19,280 nucleotides of DNA. Origin: an uncultured Clostridium sp. GTDB lineage: Bacteria > Bacillota > Clostridia > TANB77 > CAG-508. A model generated the notes under the pieces. The model did no database searches. It had not been told where the DNA came from and was given only the letters and a program-made list of their open reading frames with translations. This document shows positions 1-7,712 of this stretch, one piece after another (the first letter of the stretch is position 1; each line of letters begins with the position of its first letter). A program made the position numbers and the translations under genes. The stretch is taken from NCBI GenBank assembly GCA_900553015.1, contig USBY01000028.1:1-19280 (forward strand). Reading direction: 5' to 3'.

Positions 1-36
1 GGAATCGTAGCTAAATACTATAGATTCCCTTTTATT
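1..36 (+). terminator. Probable intrinsic terminator of an upstream gene
   Basis: GGAATC (1-6) pairs with GATTCC (23-28), and TAG (8-10) with CTA inside. A T-rich tail (CTTTTATTTT) follows. The window starts at the first base of the arm, so the stem may be longer. Probably ends a gene lying to the left. Confidence 0.5.
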
Positions 37-103
37 TTGCTGCAATAATTATACTGCGAAAAGCGTAAACATTTAAGGAGTTTTTTGCTCTAATTAGATA
101 TTC

Positions 104-152
104 TGTAAACAAATGAACTTTAAGCCCGTCCCTAAAGTTCAAAATGTTTACA
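104..152. repeat. Interrupted inverted repeat upstream of the ABC operon
   Basis: TGTAAACA (104-111) pairs with TGTTTACA (145-152), and GAACTTTA (115-122) pairs with TAAAGTTC (133-140) around a GC-rich loop (AGCCCGTCCC). The two arms are separated by small internal loops. No strong T-run follows at once, so it is not an obvious terminator. It could be an operator, a leader structure or a member of a dispersed palindromic family. Confidence 0.6.
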
Positions 153-197
153 AAATGTAAATTTTTTGTGAAACAGTCTCTATTATTATAAATTATA

Positions 198-226
198 TTG
201 AAATTTAAAATCTTAAGTGGTAATAT
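198..226 (+). promoter_or_regulatory. Promoter of the ABC operon
   Basis: TTGAAA (198-203), a 17-base spacer, then TAATAT (221-226) with a TGG just upstream (extended -10 type). It lies about 30 bases before the GTG start at 258 and downstream of the inverted repeat at 104-152. Confidence 0.6.
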
Positions 227-257
227 TTACGTATATTTGTAAAAGGAGGAAGAATCG

Positions 258-1337
258 GTGATAACTGTAAAAAATGTTACAAAAAAGTATGGAAAGTTCA
301 AAGCCGTAGACAACATTAGCTTCGAAATTAACGATGGTGAGATAATAGGTCTTTTAGGACCAAATGGAGCCGGAAAGAGTACAACAATGAATATTTTAAC
401 AGGATTTATCGAACCAACAGAAGGCGAAGTTATTATTAATGGTTATAATATTTCTAAAAAACCTAAAAAAGCTAAAAAATGTATAGGATACATGCCAGAA
501 GGAGTTCCTTTGTACAAAGATATGACAGTAAAAGAATTCGTTACATACATGGCAGAACTTAAAGGCGTAAAGAAAGATGAAATAAAAGAAAGCGTAGAAC
601 AAGCTATACAAGATACATGGCTTCAAAATGTAAGAAAAGTACTTATAAGAAACTTATCAAAGGGATATAAGCAACGTGTTAGTATGGCAGGAGCTTTAGT
701 AGGAAATCCAGAAATAATAATATTAGATGAACCAACAGTAGGACTAGACCCAAAACAAATAATAGAAATAAGAAATTTGATAAAAAAATTAGGAAAAAAT
801 CATACTCTAATAATTAGTTCACATATATTATCTGAGATTAGTCAAATTTGTGAAAGGGTTATAATAATAAATAAAGGACAAATAGTTGCAGTAGATTCAC
901 CAGAACATTTGGAAGATACAGTAAATGTAGAAAATGCAATAAATATAATAGTAGAAGATAAAGAAAATAAAATAGAAAAAATAAAAATCCAAGGTGCAAA
1001 GAAAATAGAATTAATAAAGAAAAATGATGATAATACAAAAGAATATAGAATAATTCCAGAGAAAGATTATGATATAAGAAAATCTATATTTTCAGATTTA
1101 GCAAAAGAAAATATTACAATATTCGAACTTAAAAAACCAGAAATAACTTTGGAAGAAGCATTTATGGATTTAATTAAGAAAAATGAAAAGGAAAAAGAAG
1201 AGAAGGCAAAACAATTAGAAGAAGAAAAGAAACAAATGGAAGAACAAAAGAAACAGGAAAAAATAGAAAAGAAAGAACAAAAACAAGAAAAGAAGAATAA
1301 CAAAAAAGCTAACAAGAAAAAAGGAGGTAAAAAATAA
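258..1337 (+). CDS. ABC transporter ATP-binding protein, GldA/NosF type
   Basis: This is the ATPase subunit that should power the permease encoded next. Seen: Walker A GPNGAGKST at residues 34-42, signature LSKGYKQR at about 133-140, Walker B IIILDEP with D157/E158, and the switch histidine H189 in IISSHIL. The family ATPase core is about 240-310 residues; this protein continues into a Lys/Glu-rich tail from about residue 312 to 359. The start is a GTG at 258 behind AGGAGG (244-249). The last codons (KKGGKK) contain the ribosome binding site of the next gene, and the stop TAA shares one base with its ATG, so the two are translationally coupled. In Bacteroidetes relatives GldA works with GldF/GldG in gliding; in a Firmicute the cargo is unknown. 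Confidence 0.9.
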   Translation: MITVKNVTKKYGKFKAVDNISFEINDGEIIGLLGPNGAGKSTTMNILTGFIEPTEGEVIINGYNISKKPKKAKKCIGYMPEGVPLYKDMTVKEFVTYMAELKGVKKDEIKESVEQAIQDTWLQNVRKVLIRNLSKGYKQRVSMAGALVGNPEIIILDEPTVGLDPKQIIEIRNLIKKLGKNHTLIISSHILSEISQICERVIIINKGQIVAVDSPEHLEDTVNVENAINIIVEDKENKIEKIKIQGAKKIELIKKNDDNTKEYRIIPEKDYDIRKSIFSDLAKENITIFELKKPEITLEEAFMDLIKKNEKEKEEKAKQLEEEKKQMEEQKKQEKIEKKEQKQEKKNNKKANKKKGGKK

Positions 1338-2020
1338 TGTGGGCAATAATAAAAAAAGAAGTTAGAACATATTTCTTATCTCCGATAGGATATGTTTTTG
1401 TAGGGCTATTTTTATTAATGGCAAGTTTATTTTTCTATTCAGAAGTATTAGTAACAGGCTCAACAATGTTTAGTAATATATTTTATTCATTGTCAACAAT
1501 ATTAATAATGATAGTACCATTGTTAACAATGAGAACTTTTTCAGAAGAAAGAAAAGATGGAACAGAACAGCTATTATTAACAGCACCAAGAAGTGTAACA
1601 AGTATTGTTTTAGGAAAATTCTTTGCTGCATTAATCGTTCTTTTAATAGCAGTAGTATTAACATTTATATACTATATAATTTTAATGTTTTTAGGAAATC
1701 CAAATATAAAAACATCACTTGTAACAGTTTTTGGATTTATATTATTAGGAGCAGCACTAATATCATTTGGTATGTTTGCTTCAAGTATTACAGAAAATCA
1801 AGTAATTGCAGCTATTATCTCAATAGCATTTTATGTAATAACATGGATAGGAACTCCTTATCTTAGCCAAAGCTTAGAACCATTAGGACTAATGAATATG
1901 TTTAACAGATTTGGAAATGGTCAAATAGCTTGTACGGAAGTAGTAGCATTTATTTCTTATACAGTATTATTTGTATTATTAACAATTATAGTTATACAAA
2001 GAAGAAAAAGTGTTAAATAA
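1337..2020 (+). CDS. ABC-2 family permease, GldF type
   Basis: This 227-residue integral membrane protein has about six hydrophobic segments. It opens with WAIIKKEVRTYFLSPIGYV, the amphipathic start typical of ABC-2 permeases, followed by a cytoplasmic stretch TFSEERKDGTEQLLLTAP that matches the coupling region of GldF/NosY-like permeases. It should form the membrane channel for the ATPase encoded immediately upstream. The ATG overlaps the stop of the ATPase gene by one base and has an AAGGAGG site at 1320-1326. Family membership is well supported; the substrate cannot be read from the sequence. Confidence 0.88.
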   Translation: MWAIIKKEVRTYFLSPIGYVFVGLFLLMASLFFYSEVLVTGSTMFSNIFYSLSTILIMIVPLLTMRTFSEERKDGTEQLLLTAPRSVTSIVLGKFFAALIVLLIAVVLTFIYYIILMFLGNPNIKTSLVTVFGFILLGAALISFGMFASSITENQVIAAIISIAFYVITWIGTPYLSQSLEPLGLMNMFNRFGNGQIACTEVVAFISYTVLFVLLTIIVIQRRKSVK

Positions 2021-2036
2021 AGGAAGGAGAATAACA

Positions 2037-3473
2037 GTGAGAAAGTTTTTCGAAATAATAAAGAAAAAATGGATAGCAGACACAACCAGAGTTATATTGC
2101 TAGTAGCTTTACTGGTTGTAGCATATATAGCTATCAATATATTGGCAGATAAATTAAATTTACCAACACTAGATTTTACAGAAGAAAAATTATATTCTGT
2201 ATCAGATGAAAGTAAAGAAAAAGTAAAAGATATAGAGCAAGAAGTAACATTATATTTTTTCGGAGCAGACGAAAATACAACAATTATTGATTTTGCTAAA
2301 CAATACACAGCAATAAATCCAAATATAAAAGTGGAAGTTGTAGATAGTACACAAAGACCAGATTTACTACAAAAATATGATATATCAGATAGCGAATCTG
2401 CAATTGTAGTGCAATCTCCAGAAAGATCAAAAACAATATCAGCATATGATTTAAGTAGTTATAACTATACAACAGGAGAAACAACAGATTTAACAGAGGA
2501 AAAAGTAACAAATGCAATAATAGAAACTACATCAGCAGATAAACCTAAAGCATATTTCTTAACAGGTCATGGGGAAATGGTAGATAATATGTCTCTTGCA
2601 AAACAATACTTACAAAATGACGTTATTGATGTTGCAGATTTAGATTTACTAACAGCTGAATTCCCAGAAGATTGCGATGTTTTAGTAATTGCAACACCAA
2701 CTGAAGATTTTACAGATTTAGAGACAGACAAAATAATAAACTATATAAATAATGGTGGAAATATATTATGGTTTAGTAATGCAATGACAACAGAACTTAC
2801 AAATGTTCAGAAAGTTTTAGACATGTATGGAGTAAGTGTTGGAAACGGAATTGTAAGAGAAACAGATTCAGATAGAATGTTGCCAGGAACACAAAACTTT
2901 ATATTACCAAGTTTATCCACACATAAAGTTACAGAAGATATATCTGATGGATATATAATTCTATTTAATGCAACAAGATTGGAATTTAAGAGTGATGAAG
3001 AATTAGAAAATTTAGGAGTTACAGCAGAGCCAATAATACAATCATCAGATGCATCATACTATAGAATAGATCAAAGTATAACAGATACATCTGCACAAGA
3101 GGGAGAAGAAACAGGAACATTCCCTATAGGTGAAGAACTAACAAAAACATTAGGAGAAGATAAAGAATCAAAACTTATAATATTTGCAGATAATTTATTT
3201 GTTTCTGATTCACAAATAACAATGAGAGCTTCTACAGGAACACAATCAATAAATGCAATTAATTTTAGAAGTAACTCAGATATATTATTAAATACAGTAT
3301 CATATTTAGCTGATAGAGATCCAGCAGTTACAATTAGAAAGAAAACTGAATATGTAACATATACAGCAACACAAAAAGAAGATTTAATAATAAGAAGTAT
3401 AATATTCATTTTACCATTAGTGATAATTATTATAGGAATAGTTATATGGCAAATTAGAAGAAGAAAAAGATAG
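2037..3473 (+). CDS. GldG-like ABC-associated membrane protein
   Basis: A 478-residue protein with one N-terminal membrane segment (about residues 19-36), a long soluble domain and one C-terminal membrane segment ending in IRRRKR. The soluble part starts with the stretch LYSVSDESKEKVKDI and includes YFLTGHGE, typical of the GldG / ABC_transp_aux family (PF09822), whose members accompany GldA/GldF ABC systems. The chosen start is the GTG at 2037, seven bases after AGGAAGGAG (2021-2029). An in-frame GTG at 2010 lies inside the preceding gene and has no such site. It is the last gene of the operon, closed by the terminator at 3475. It probably acts as an auxiliary extracytoplasmic subunit; the substrate is unknown. 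Confidence 0.82.
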   Translation: MRKFFEIIKKKWIADTTRVILLVALLVVAYIAINILADKLNLPTLDFTEEKLYSVSDESKEKVKDIEQEVTLYFFGADENTTIIDFAKQYTAINPNIKVEVVDSTQRPDLLQKYDISDSESAIVVQSPERSKTISAYDLSSYNYTTGETTDLTEEKVTNAIIETTSADKPKAYFLTGHGEMVDNMSLAKQYLQNDVIDVADLDLLTAEFPEDCDVLVIATPTEDFTDLETDKIINYINNGGNILWFSNAMTTELTNVQKVLDMYGVSVGNGIVRETDSDRMLPGTQNFILPSLSTHKVTEDISDGYIILFNATRLEFKSDEELENLGVTAEPIIQSSDASYYRIDQSITDTSAQEGEETGTFPIGEELTKTLGEDKESKLIIFADNLFVSDSQITMRASTGTQSINAINFRSNSDILLNTVSYLADRDPAVTIRKKTEYVTYTATQKEDLIIRSIIFILPLVIIIIGIVIWQIRRRKR

Positions 3474-3474
3474 G

Positions 3475-3512
3475 AAAAAACATGAGCTTTTTGATATAAA
3501 GCTCATGTTTTT
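3475..3512 (+). terminator. Intrinsic terminator of the ABC operon
   Basis: CATGAGCTTT (3481-3490) and AAAGCTCATG (3498-3507) form a perfect 10-bp stem with a 7-base loop, flanked by A6 on the left and TTTTTA on the right. It begins two bases after the stop of the GldG-like gene. Confidence 0.88.
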
Positions 3513-3612
3513 ATATCTAACAGATAAAAGGTATTTTGCAGATGTAATTGCAGAACAAGACGTAAAAAATTTTATTTCAAATAATATTTATAGAATAAAA
3601 ATAGGGAAAAAA

Positions 3613-3630
3613 GGAACGTCTCCAAATCCC
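3613..3630 (+). repeat. Copy of a dispersed 18-bp motif
   Basis: GGAACGTCTCCAAATCCC matches the reverse strand of 10139-10156 at 16 of 18 positions. It is enclosed by AGGGA (3603-3607) and TCCCT (3627-3631), which can pair. It lies in the 236-base gap between the ABC operon and the next operon, a gap that otherwise holds only the terminator and the next promoter. Confidence 0.6.
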
Positions 3631-3650
3631 TAAAAAAATTAGCAAATATA

Positions 3651-3679
3651 TTTATATTTTTTTCTTTTTATGATAAGAT
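3651..3679 (+). promoter_or_regulatory. Promoter for the ArsC-fold / DUF5711 / CvpA operon
   Basis: TTTATA (3651-3656), a 17-base spacer, then TAAGAT (3674-3679) preceded by TGA (extended -10). It is about 30 bases upstream of the ATG at 3710. This is motif matching only. Confidence 0.5.
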
Positions 3680-3709
3680 TTAAATACAAAATTAAAGGTG
3701 GAGAGGAAA

Positions 3710-4084
3710 ATGAAAAATTTATTTATAGAATATCCAAAATGTTCAACATGTCAAAAGGCAAAGAAATGGCTAGATGAAAATAATATAGAGTATGTAGATA
3801 GAAATATAGTAACAGAAACACCAACAAAAGATGAATTGAAAAAATGGATACCTAAATCAGGATTAGACGTAAGAAAGTTCTTTAATACAAGTGGAATGAA
3901 ATATAGAGAACTTAATATTAAAGAAAAGATAAAAGATATGTCAGAAGACGAAATTTATGAACTATTAGCATCAGACGGAATGCTAATAAAAAGACCATTA
4001 TTTATATCAAATACTTTAATTTTAAAGGGATTTAAAGAAAAAGAATGGGAACAAATCAAAGGAGAAAATAATGCAATTAATTAG
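3710..4084 (+). CDS. ArsC/Spx-fold thioredoxin-like protein (YusI/YffB-like)
   Basis: This 124-residue protein has the CxxC pair C11-S-T-C14 directly after an N-terminal strand (FIEYPKCSTC), plus the late KRPLFIS segment containing the conserved RP of the ArsC/Spx family. Databases usually name such proteins 'arsenate reductase family protein'. It is close to the usual family length and resembles the stand-alone YusI/YffB group more than the RNA polymerase-binding Spx regulators, but that choice is uncertain. Nothing nearby suggests arsenic resistance. The start chosen is the ATG at 3710 behind AGGTGGAGAGG (3696-3706); a GTG at 3698 lies inside that site. The gene overlaps the next one by 14 bases, implying coupled translation. 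Confidence 0.82.
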   Translation: MKNLFIEYPKCSTCQKAKKWLDENNIEYVDRNIVTETPTKDELKKWIPKSGLDVRKFFNTSGMKYRELNIKEKIKDMSEDEIYELLASDGMLIKRPLFISNTLILKGFKEKEWEQIKGENNAIN

Positions 4085-5264
4085 CTTTAATCAGTATAAA
4101 AATACGAAGCCAAAAGGAAAATTAAATAGGAAAAAAGTTGCTATAATAATTACGATTGTTGTTGTAATAATTATACTAGCAATACTTACAAGTATATATA
4201 TGTTAAATAAGACTTTTAGGGATAATGTTGACAGGTATATTTTTAGAAAAAATATAGAAGAAAATAATGGACCTGTAATTGAGCTACCATCACAAATAGA
4301 AAGTAATAATATTTTAGCTTACAACAATTATATAGGAATATTAAATAAAAGTATTCTAAGTGTTTATTCTACAAATGGTAAAAAAGAAAAAGAACTAGAA
4401 GTTGAAATTAGTAATTGTATATATGATACAGAAAATAGGTTCTTGGCAATGGCAGAAAATGAAGGTTCAAAGCTAGAACTTATATCTGGAACAGATATAC
4501 TTTGGAAGAAAGATATAGAAGGAAATATAGAGCATATATTTGTAAATAAAAATGGTTATGTCTCTATAGTAGTTACAGGGACAAGCCATAATAATGTTAT
4601 AATAACATATAATCCAGAAGGAACAGAGTTATTTAGAACATTTTTATCACAAACGACAGCGATAGATGTAGCTATATCAAATGATAATAAATATTTAGCA
4701 TATGGGGAAGTAGATACATCTGGAAGTTTTATTCAGTCAAATGTAAAAATAATATCAATAGAAAAAGCACAAAGCGATCCATCTAATTCTGTGGAATATA
4801 TTTATCCAGCAGAATCAAAAGAAATAATAATAGAGCTAAAATATCAAGATAATAATAAACTAATTTGCATGTATGATGATTCAGTACATATTATAGAAAA
4901 TAATTCAGATAAAAAGCTGTTAGATATTTCTGATACAAAAAATACATTTTCAGATATAAACTTAAAAGATAACGTTGTATGTGTAACAGAAAAATCAGCT
5001 GGTTTATTTGCAAATATAGATGTAGAGATAACTAATATATCAAGCGGAAAAAACAATATATATAATATAGATGGTGTAGCAACAAGTCTAAATGCTGTAG
5101 GGGATGTAATTGCAGTAAACCTAGGAACAGAAGTGGATTTTATAAATACAAGTGGTTGGTTAATAAAAAGATATAATTCATCTACAGAAATAAACGATAT
5201 TATTTTAGGCGAAGGTATAGCTGGTATCGTTTATTCAGATAAAATTGAGATTGTAAATTTATAG
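4071..5264 (+). CDS. Membrane-anchored propeller-like protein, DUF5711 type
   Basis: A 397-residue protein with a short basic cytoplasmic start, one membrane segment at about residues 23-45, and a long extracytoplasmic part. The latter shows repeating blocks such as 'GYVSIVVTG' and 'KYLAYGEVD', which look like beta-propeller blades. From memory it resembles the DUF5711 family, which in Clostridia is often found next to CvpA proteins, as here; no profile search could be run. The ATG at 4071 has AAAGGAG at 4058-4064 and lies within the end of the preceding gene. Its stop overlaps the ribosome binding site of the CvpA gene. It probably senses or scaffolds something at the cell surface; no catalytic motif is visible. 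Confidence 0.6.
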   Translation: MQLISFNQYKNTKPKGKLNRKKVAIIITIVVVIIILAILTSIYMLNKTFRDNVDRYIFRKNIEENNGPVIELPSQIESNNILAYNNYIGILNKSILSVYSTNGKKEKELEVEISNCIYDTENRFLAMAENEGSKLELISGTDILWKKDIEGNIEHIFVNKNGYVSIVVTGTSHNNVIITYNPEGTELFRTFLSQTTAIDVAISNDNKYLAYGEVDTSGSFIQSNVKIISIEKAQSDPSNSVEYIYPAESKEIIIELKYQDNNKLICMYDDSVHIIENNSDKKLLDISDTKNTFSDINLKDNVVCVTEKSAGLFANIDVEITNISSGKNNIYNIDGVATSLNAVGDVIAVNLGTEVDFINTSGWLIKRYNSSTEINDIILGEGIAGIVYSDKIEIVNL

Positions 5265-5273
5265 GAGGATAGA

Positions 5274-5897
5274 ATGAATATTATAGCAGATATTATAGTT
5301 ATTTTAATATTAGCAATTTGTATCTTCTTTGGAGTAAAGAGAGGATTAACTGGAGTAATTGTTAGATTACTTTCTATAGTAATATCATTAGTACTTTCAT
5401 TAATATTGTTTAAGCCAGTATCAGCAATAATTATAAATCATACAGACATTTATAATAATTTAACAAGTACGATAGAAAATTCTTTAAATTCGAAAGATGA
5501 AAATGTAGAAGAGACAAGTACAGAACCAAACATTATATTAGATTCTATAAATAAACAAGTAGAAACTGTTAAAGAAAATACAAATAATGTAATTGCTAAA
5601 AGTATAGCAGAAGTTATTATTAATTTAATAGTTATAGTAGTATTATTTATAATTATTAATATTATAATGTTTTTCTTAAAATTTATATTTGGAGCGATTG
5701 CATCATTACCAATAATAAAACAACTAGATAAATTAGGAGGATTTATCTATGGTCTTATAGAAGGACTATTAATTATTTATATAGTTCTTGCAATATTATC
5801 ATTTGTAAATGTACAAGAATTACAATTAGCAATTAAGACATCATATATAGCTTCAATTCTATATAATAATAATTTACTATTAATGTTATTCTTTTAA
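5274..5897 (+). CDS. CvpA family membrane protein
   Basis: A 207-residue protein with four hydrophobic segments: two at the N-terminus (about 1-22 and 27-48), a soluble Asn/Glu-rich loop of about 60 residues, and two more at about 110-140 and 155-180. The motif FFGVKRGLTG after the first segment and GGFIYGLIEGLL in the last are typical of the CvpA (colicin V production) family. Family members affect envelope functions, but their biochemical role is not established. AGGAGG at 5263-5268 overlaps the previous stop codon. It is the final gene of its operon, with a strong terminator directly after it. Confidence 0.8.
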   Translation: MNIIADIIVILILAICIFFGVKRGLTGVIVRLLSIVISLVLSLILFKPVSAIIINHTDIYNNLTSTIENSLNSKDENVEETSTEPNIILDSINKQVETVKENTNNVIAKSIAEVIINLIVIVVLFIIINIIMFFLKFIFGAIASLPIIKQLDKLGGFIYGLIEGLLIIYIVLAILSFVNVQELQLAIKTSYIASILYNNNLLLMLFF

Positions 5898-5941
5898 ATA
5901 ATTAAACTTCAAGTAAATTCTTGAAGTTTAATTATTTTTTT
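5897..5941 (+). terminator. Intrinsic terminator after the CvpA gene
   Basis: A 17-bp perfect stem, 5897-5913 against 5920-5936, with a 6-base loop (TAAATT) and a T-run running on to 5941. Its right arm also holds the -35 box of the next promoter. Confidence 0.92.
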
Positions 5942-5949
5942 GCTATACT
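5921..5949 (+). promoter_or_regulatory. Promoter of the LCP gene, overlapping the terminator
   Basis: TTGAAG (5921-5926) sits in the right arm of the preceding terminator. A 17-base spacer is followed by TATACT (5944-5949) with TGC in front (extended -10). A second candidate, TTGCTA (5940-5945) with a 17-base spacer and TATAAT (5963-5968), would start transcripts beyond the ribosome binding site at 5967-5973, so the first is preferred. Confidence 0.55.
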
Positions 5950-5981
5950 ATGTGTTATATCTTATAATAGGAGTGAAAAAA

Positions 5982-7331
5982 TTGGCAAGTAAACATATGA
6001 AAAATAATAATAATGGAAATATAAATAGAAAAAAAGCAAATAACACAAAAAGACCGGTAAAAAATAATAGAATAAATAATATAAAAAAATCAAATATATC
6101 AAGCAAACAAAAAAATAAAAAGAAACATGTAATTGCAAAAAGAGTAATACTATTCATAGCAGTAATATTAATTATTTTAGCAGGAGTATTTACAAGTAAA
6201 GTTGTAATGAATGGTGGTGGTCTTAAAGGACTACTTGCTACATTAGTTGGACAAACAGAAGAAACAAGAAAAAATATGACAGATATAGAATTCCTAATAT
6301 TAGGTGAAAGTTTAAATTTAACAGATACAATAATGATTGGAAAATATGATCCTAATACACAAAAAGCATCTTTAGTATCTATTCAAAGGGATACTTTTAT
6401 AGGTGATAATCCTAAAAAGGCAACTGCTTATGACAAAATAAATTCTGTATATCAAGGAAAGAAATCTGATAAAATATTAAAAGAAGTAAATGAATTAACA
6501 GGATTAGATTTAAAATATTATGTTGCAATAGACACAAAAGGATTAAGAGAACTAGTTGATGCAATTGGTGGAGTAGAATTCTATGTACCAATGGATATGA
6601 AATATGATGATACTAGCCAAGATTTACACATCAATTTAAAAGAAGGATTACAAAAGTTAAATGGTGATCAAGCAGAACAGGTTTTAAGATTTAGACATAA
6701 TAATGATGGTACTACATATCCTTCATCTTATGGAACTCAAGATACAGGAAGAATGAGAACTCAACGAGATTTTATATCAGCATTATTAAAACAAACTTTA
6801 AAATTAAGTAACATATCAAAAATTGGAGAATTAATAGATATAGCTAATAACAATATAGAAACAAATATACCATTAGATACCATAAAAGATTATATTCCAT
6901 ATGCAGTAGAGTTTTCTACAGATAATTTAAAAACAGCAACTTTACCAGGGGAACCAAAAGAAATGAATGGAGTATGGTTATATTTAACAGATGATGATGA
7001 GGCACAAGCTATGATTGCACAGTATTTCTTTGATTGTCCTACAGAAGATGAAGTAACAAATGAGATGCCAACACTTCAAATTTTAAATGGAACAAGCGAT
7101 TTTAGTAACTTAGAAGAAGTTGTAAATAAATATAAAGAAAAGGGATATAATATTTTAAAAGTAGGTAATACAGAATCAAAAGTTAAACAAACAAAGATAA
7201 CAAATAGAACGAAACAAACTAGTGAAACAGTTACAGAAGTAAAAAATGTAATAAAGGAAACCGCCAAGACAGAAACAGGTAAAGACACAGAAGATGTAGA
7301 CTTTACCATAACAATTGGACAGGATTATTAG
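5982..7331 (+). CDS. LytR-CpsA-Psr (LCP) family cell-wall ligase
   Basis: LCP enzymes transfer undecaprenyl-linked glycopolymers onto peptidoglycan outside the cell. In this 449-residue protein a Lys/Asn-rich cytoplasmic tail (1-54) is followed by a membrane segment (about 55-76), the LCP domain (about 101-260), and a C-terminal LytR_C-like domain beginning near PTLQILNG (about 363). LCP hallmarks seen are NLTDTIMI, SIQRDTFI (R136), DKINSVY and the arginines of LRFRHNNDG (R236, R238). The first strand reads ILGESLN where many LCP proteins have G-x-D-x-R, so that part is atypical. The chosen start is a TTG with ATAGGAG eight bases upstream; reading further upstream would enter the promoter. 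It is followed after 8 bases by rsfS, a common clostridial arrangement. Confidence 0.88.
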   Translation: MASKHMKNNNNGNINRKKANNTKRPVKNNRINNIKKSNISSKQKNKKKHVIAKRVILFIAVILIILAGVFTSKVVMNGGGLKGLLATLVGQTEETRKNMTDIEFLILGESLNLTDTIMIGKYDPNTQKASLVSIQRDTFIGDNPKKATAYDKINSVYQGKKSDKILKEVNELTGLDLKYYVAIDTKGLRELVDAIGGVEFYVPMDMKYDDTSQDLHINLKEGLQKLNGDQAEQVLRFRHNNDGTTYPSSYGTQDTGRMRTQRDFISALLKQTLKLSNISKIGELIDIANNNIETNIPLDTIKDYIPYAVEFSTDNLKTATLPGEPKEMNGVWLYLTDDDEAQAMIAQYFFDCPTEDEVTNEMPTLQILNGTSDFSNLEEVVNKYKEKGYNILKVGNTESKVKQTKITNRTKQTSETVTEVKNVIKETAKTETGKDTEDVDFTITIGQDY

Positions 7332-7339
7332 GAGGAAAT

Positions 7340-7663
7340 ATGGAAAACGAATTATTAAATAAAATAGTAAAAATATTAGACGAAAAGAAAGCTATAGATG
7401 TAAAAACTATAGATATAAAAGAAAAGAGTTCTTTAGCAGACTATATGGTTGTAGCAAGTGGAACATCTACAACACATATAAAAGCATTAGCAGACAATGT
7501 AGAAGAAGAATTAGAGAAAGAAAATATTCATCCACATAAAATAGAAGGATATAACTCAAATTCTTGGATATTAATGGATTATTTAGATGTAATTGTTAAT
7601 ATATTTACAGAAGCAGACAGAGAACATTATAAATTAGAAGATTTATGGGAAAAATTAAATTAA
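7340..7663 (+). CDS. rsfS: Ribosomal silencing factor RsfS
   Basis: This 107-residue protein is the usual size for RsfS/Iojap, which binds ribosomal protein L14 on the 50S subunit and blocks subunit joining when nutrients are scarce. Recognisable family blocks are SSLADYMVVASGTSTTHIKA, then EGYNSNSWILMDYLDVIVNIF and the final REHYKLEDLW. The ATG is preceded by AGGAGG (7330-7335), which overlaps the stop of the LCP gene. The two are therefore very likely co-transcribed from the promoter at 5921. A hairpin follows at 7682. Confidence 0.95.
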   Translation: MENELLNKIVKILDEKKAIDVKTIDIKEKSSLADYMVVASGTSTTHIKALADNVEEELEKENIHPHKIEGYNSNSWILMDYLDVIVNIFTEADREHYKLEDLWEKLN

Positions 7664-7674
7664 ATATTTAATAC

Positions 7675-7712
7675 GAAAGAAAAAGCAAGGTAATTAATTA
7701 CCTTGCTTTATA
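7675..7712. terminator. Bidirectional terminator between rsfS and dacF-like gene
   Basis: A 28-base perfect palindrome (7682-7709, AAAGCAAGGTAATT and its complement). On the minus strand it is followed by TTTTTCTTTC, a good T-run for the carboxypeptidase gene, whose stop codon lies inside the stem. On the plus strand the tail is only TTTATAAT, so rsfS termination is weaker. Confidence 0.85.

Noticed and set aside
2010..2036. Upstream GTG start for the GldG-like gene
   Set aside because: It lies inside the permease gene and lacks a site; the GTG at 2037 has AGGAAGGAG at ideal spacing.
3710..4084. True arsenate reductase
   Set aside because: Only the fold and CxxC are supported; no ars genes nearby, and the family name covers many unrelated roles.
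5940..5981. Upstream TTG start for the LCP protein
   Set aside because: It would place coding sequence over the terminator tail and the promoter; ATAGGAG fits the TTG at 5982.
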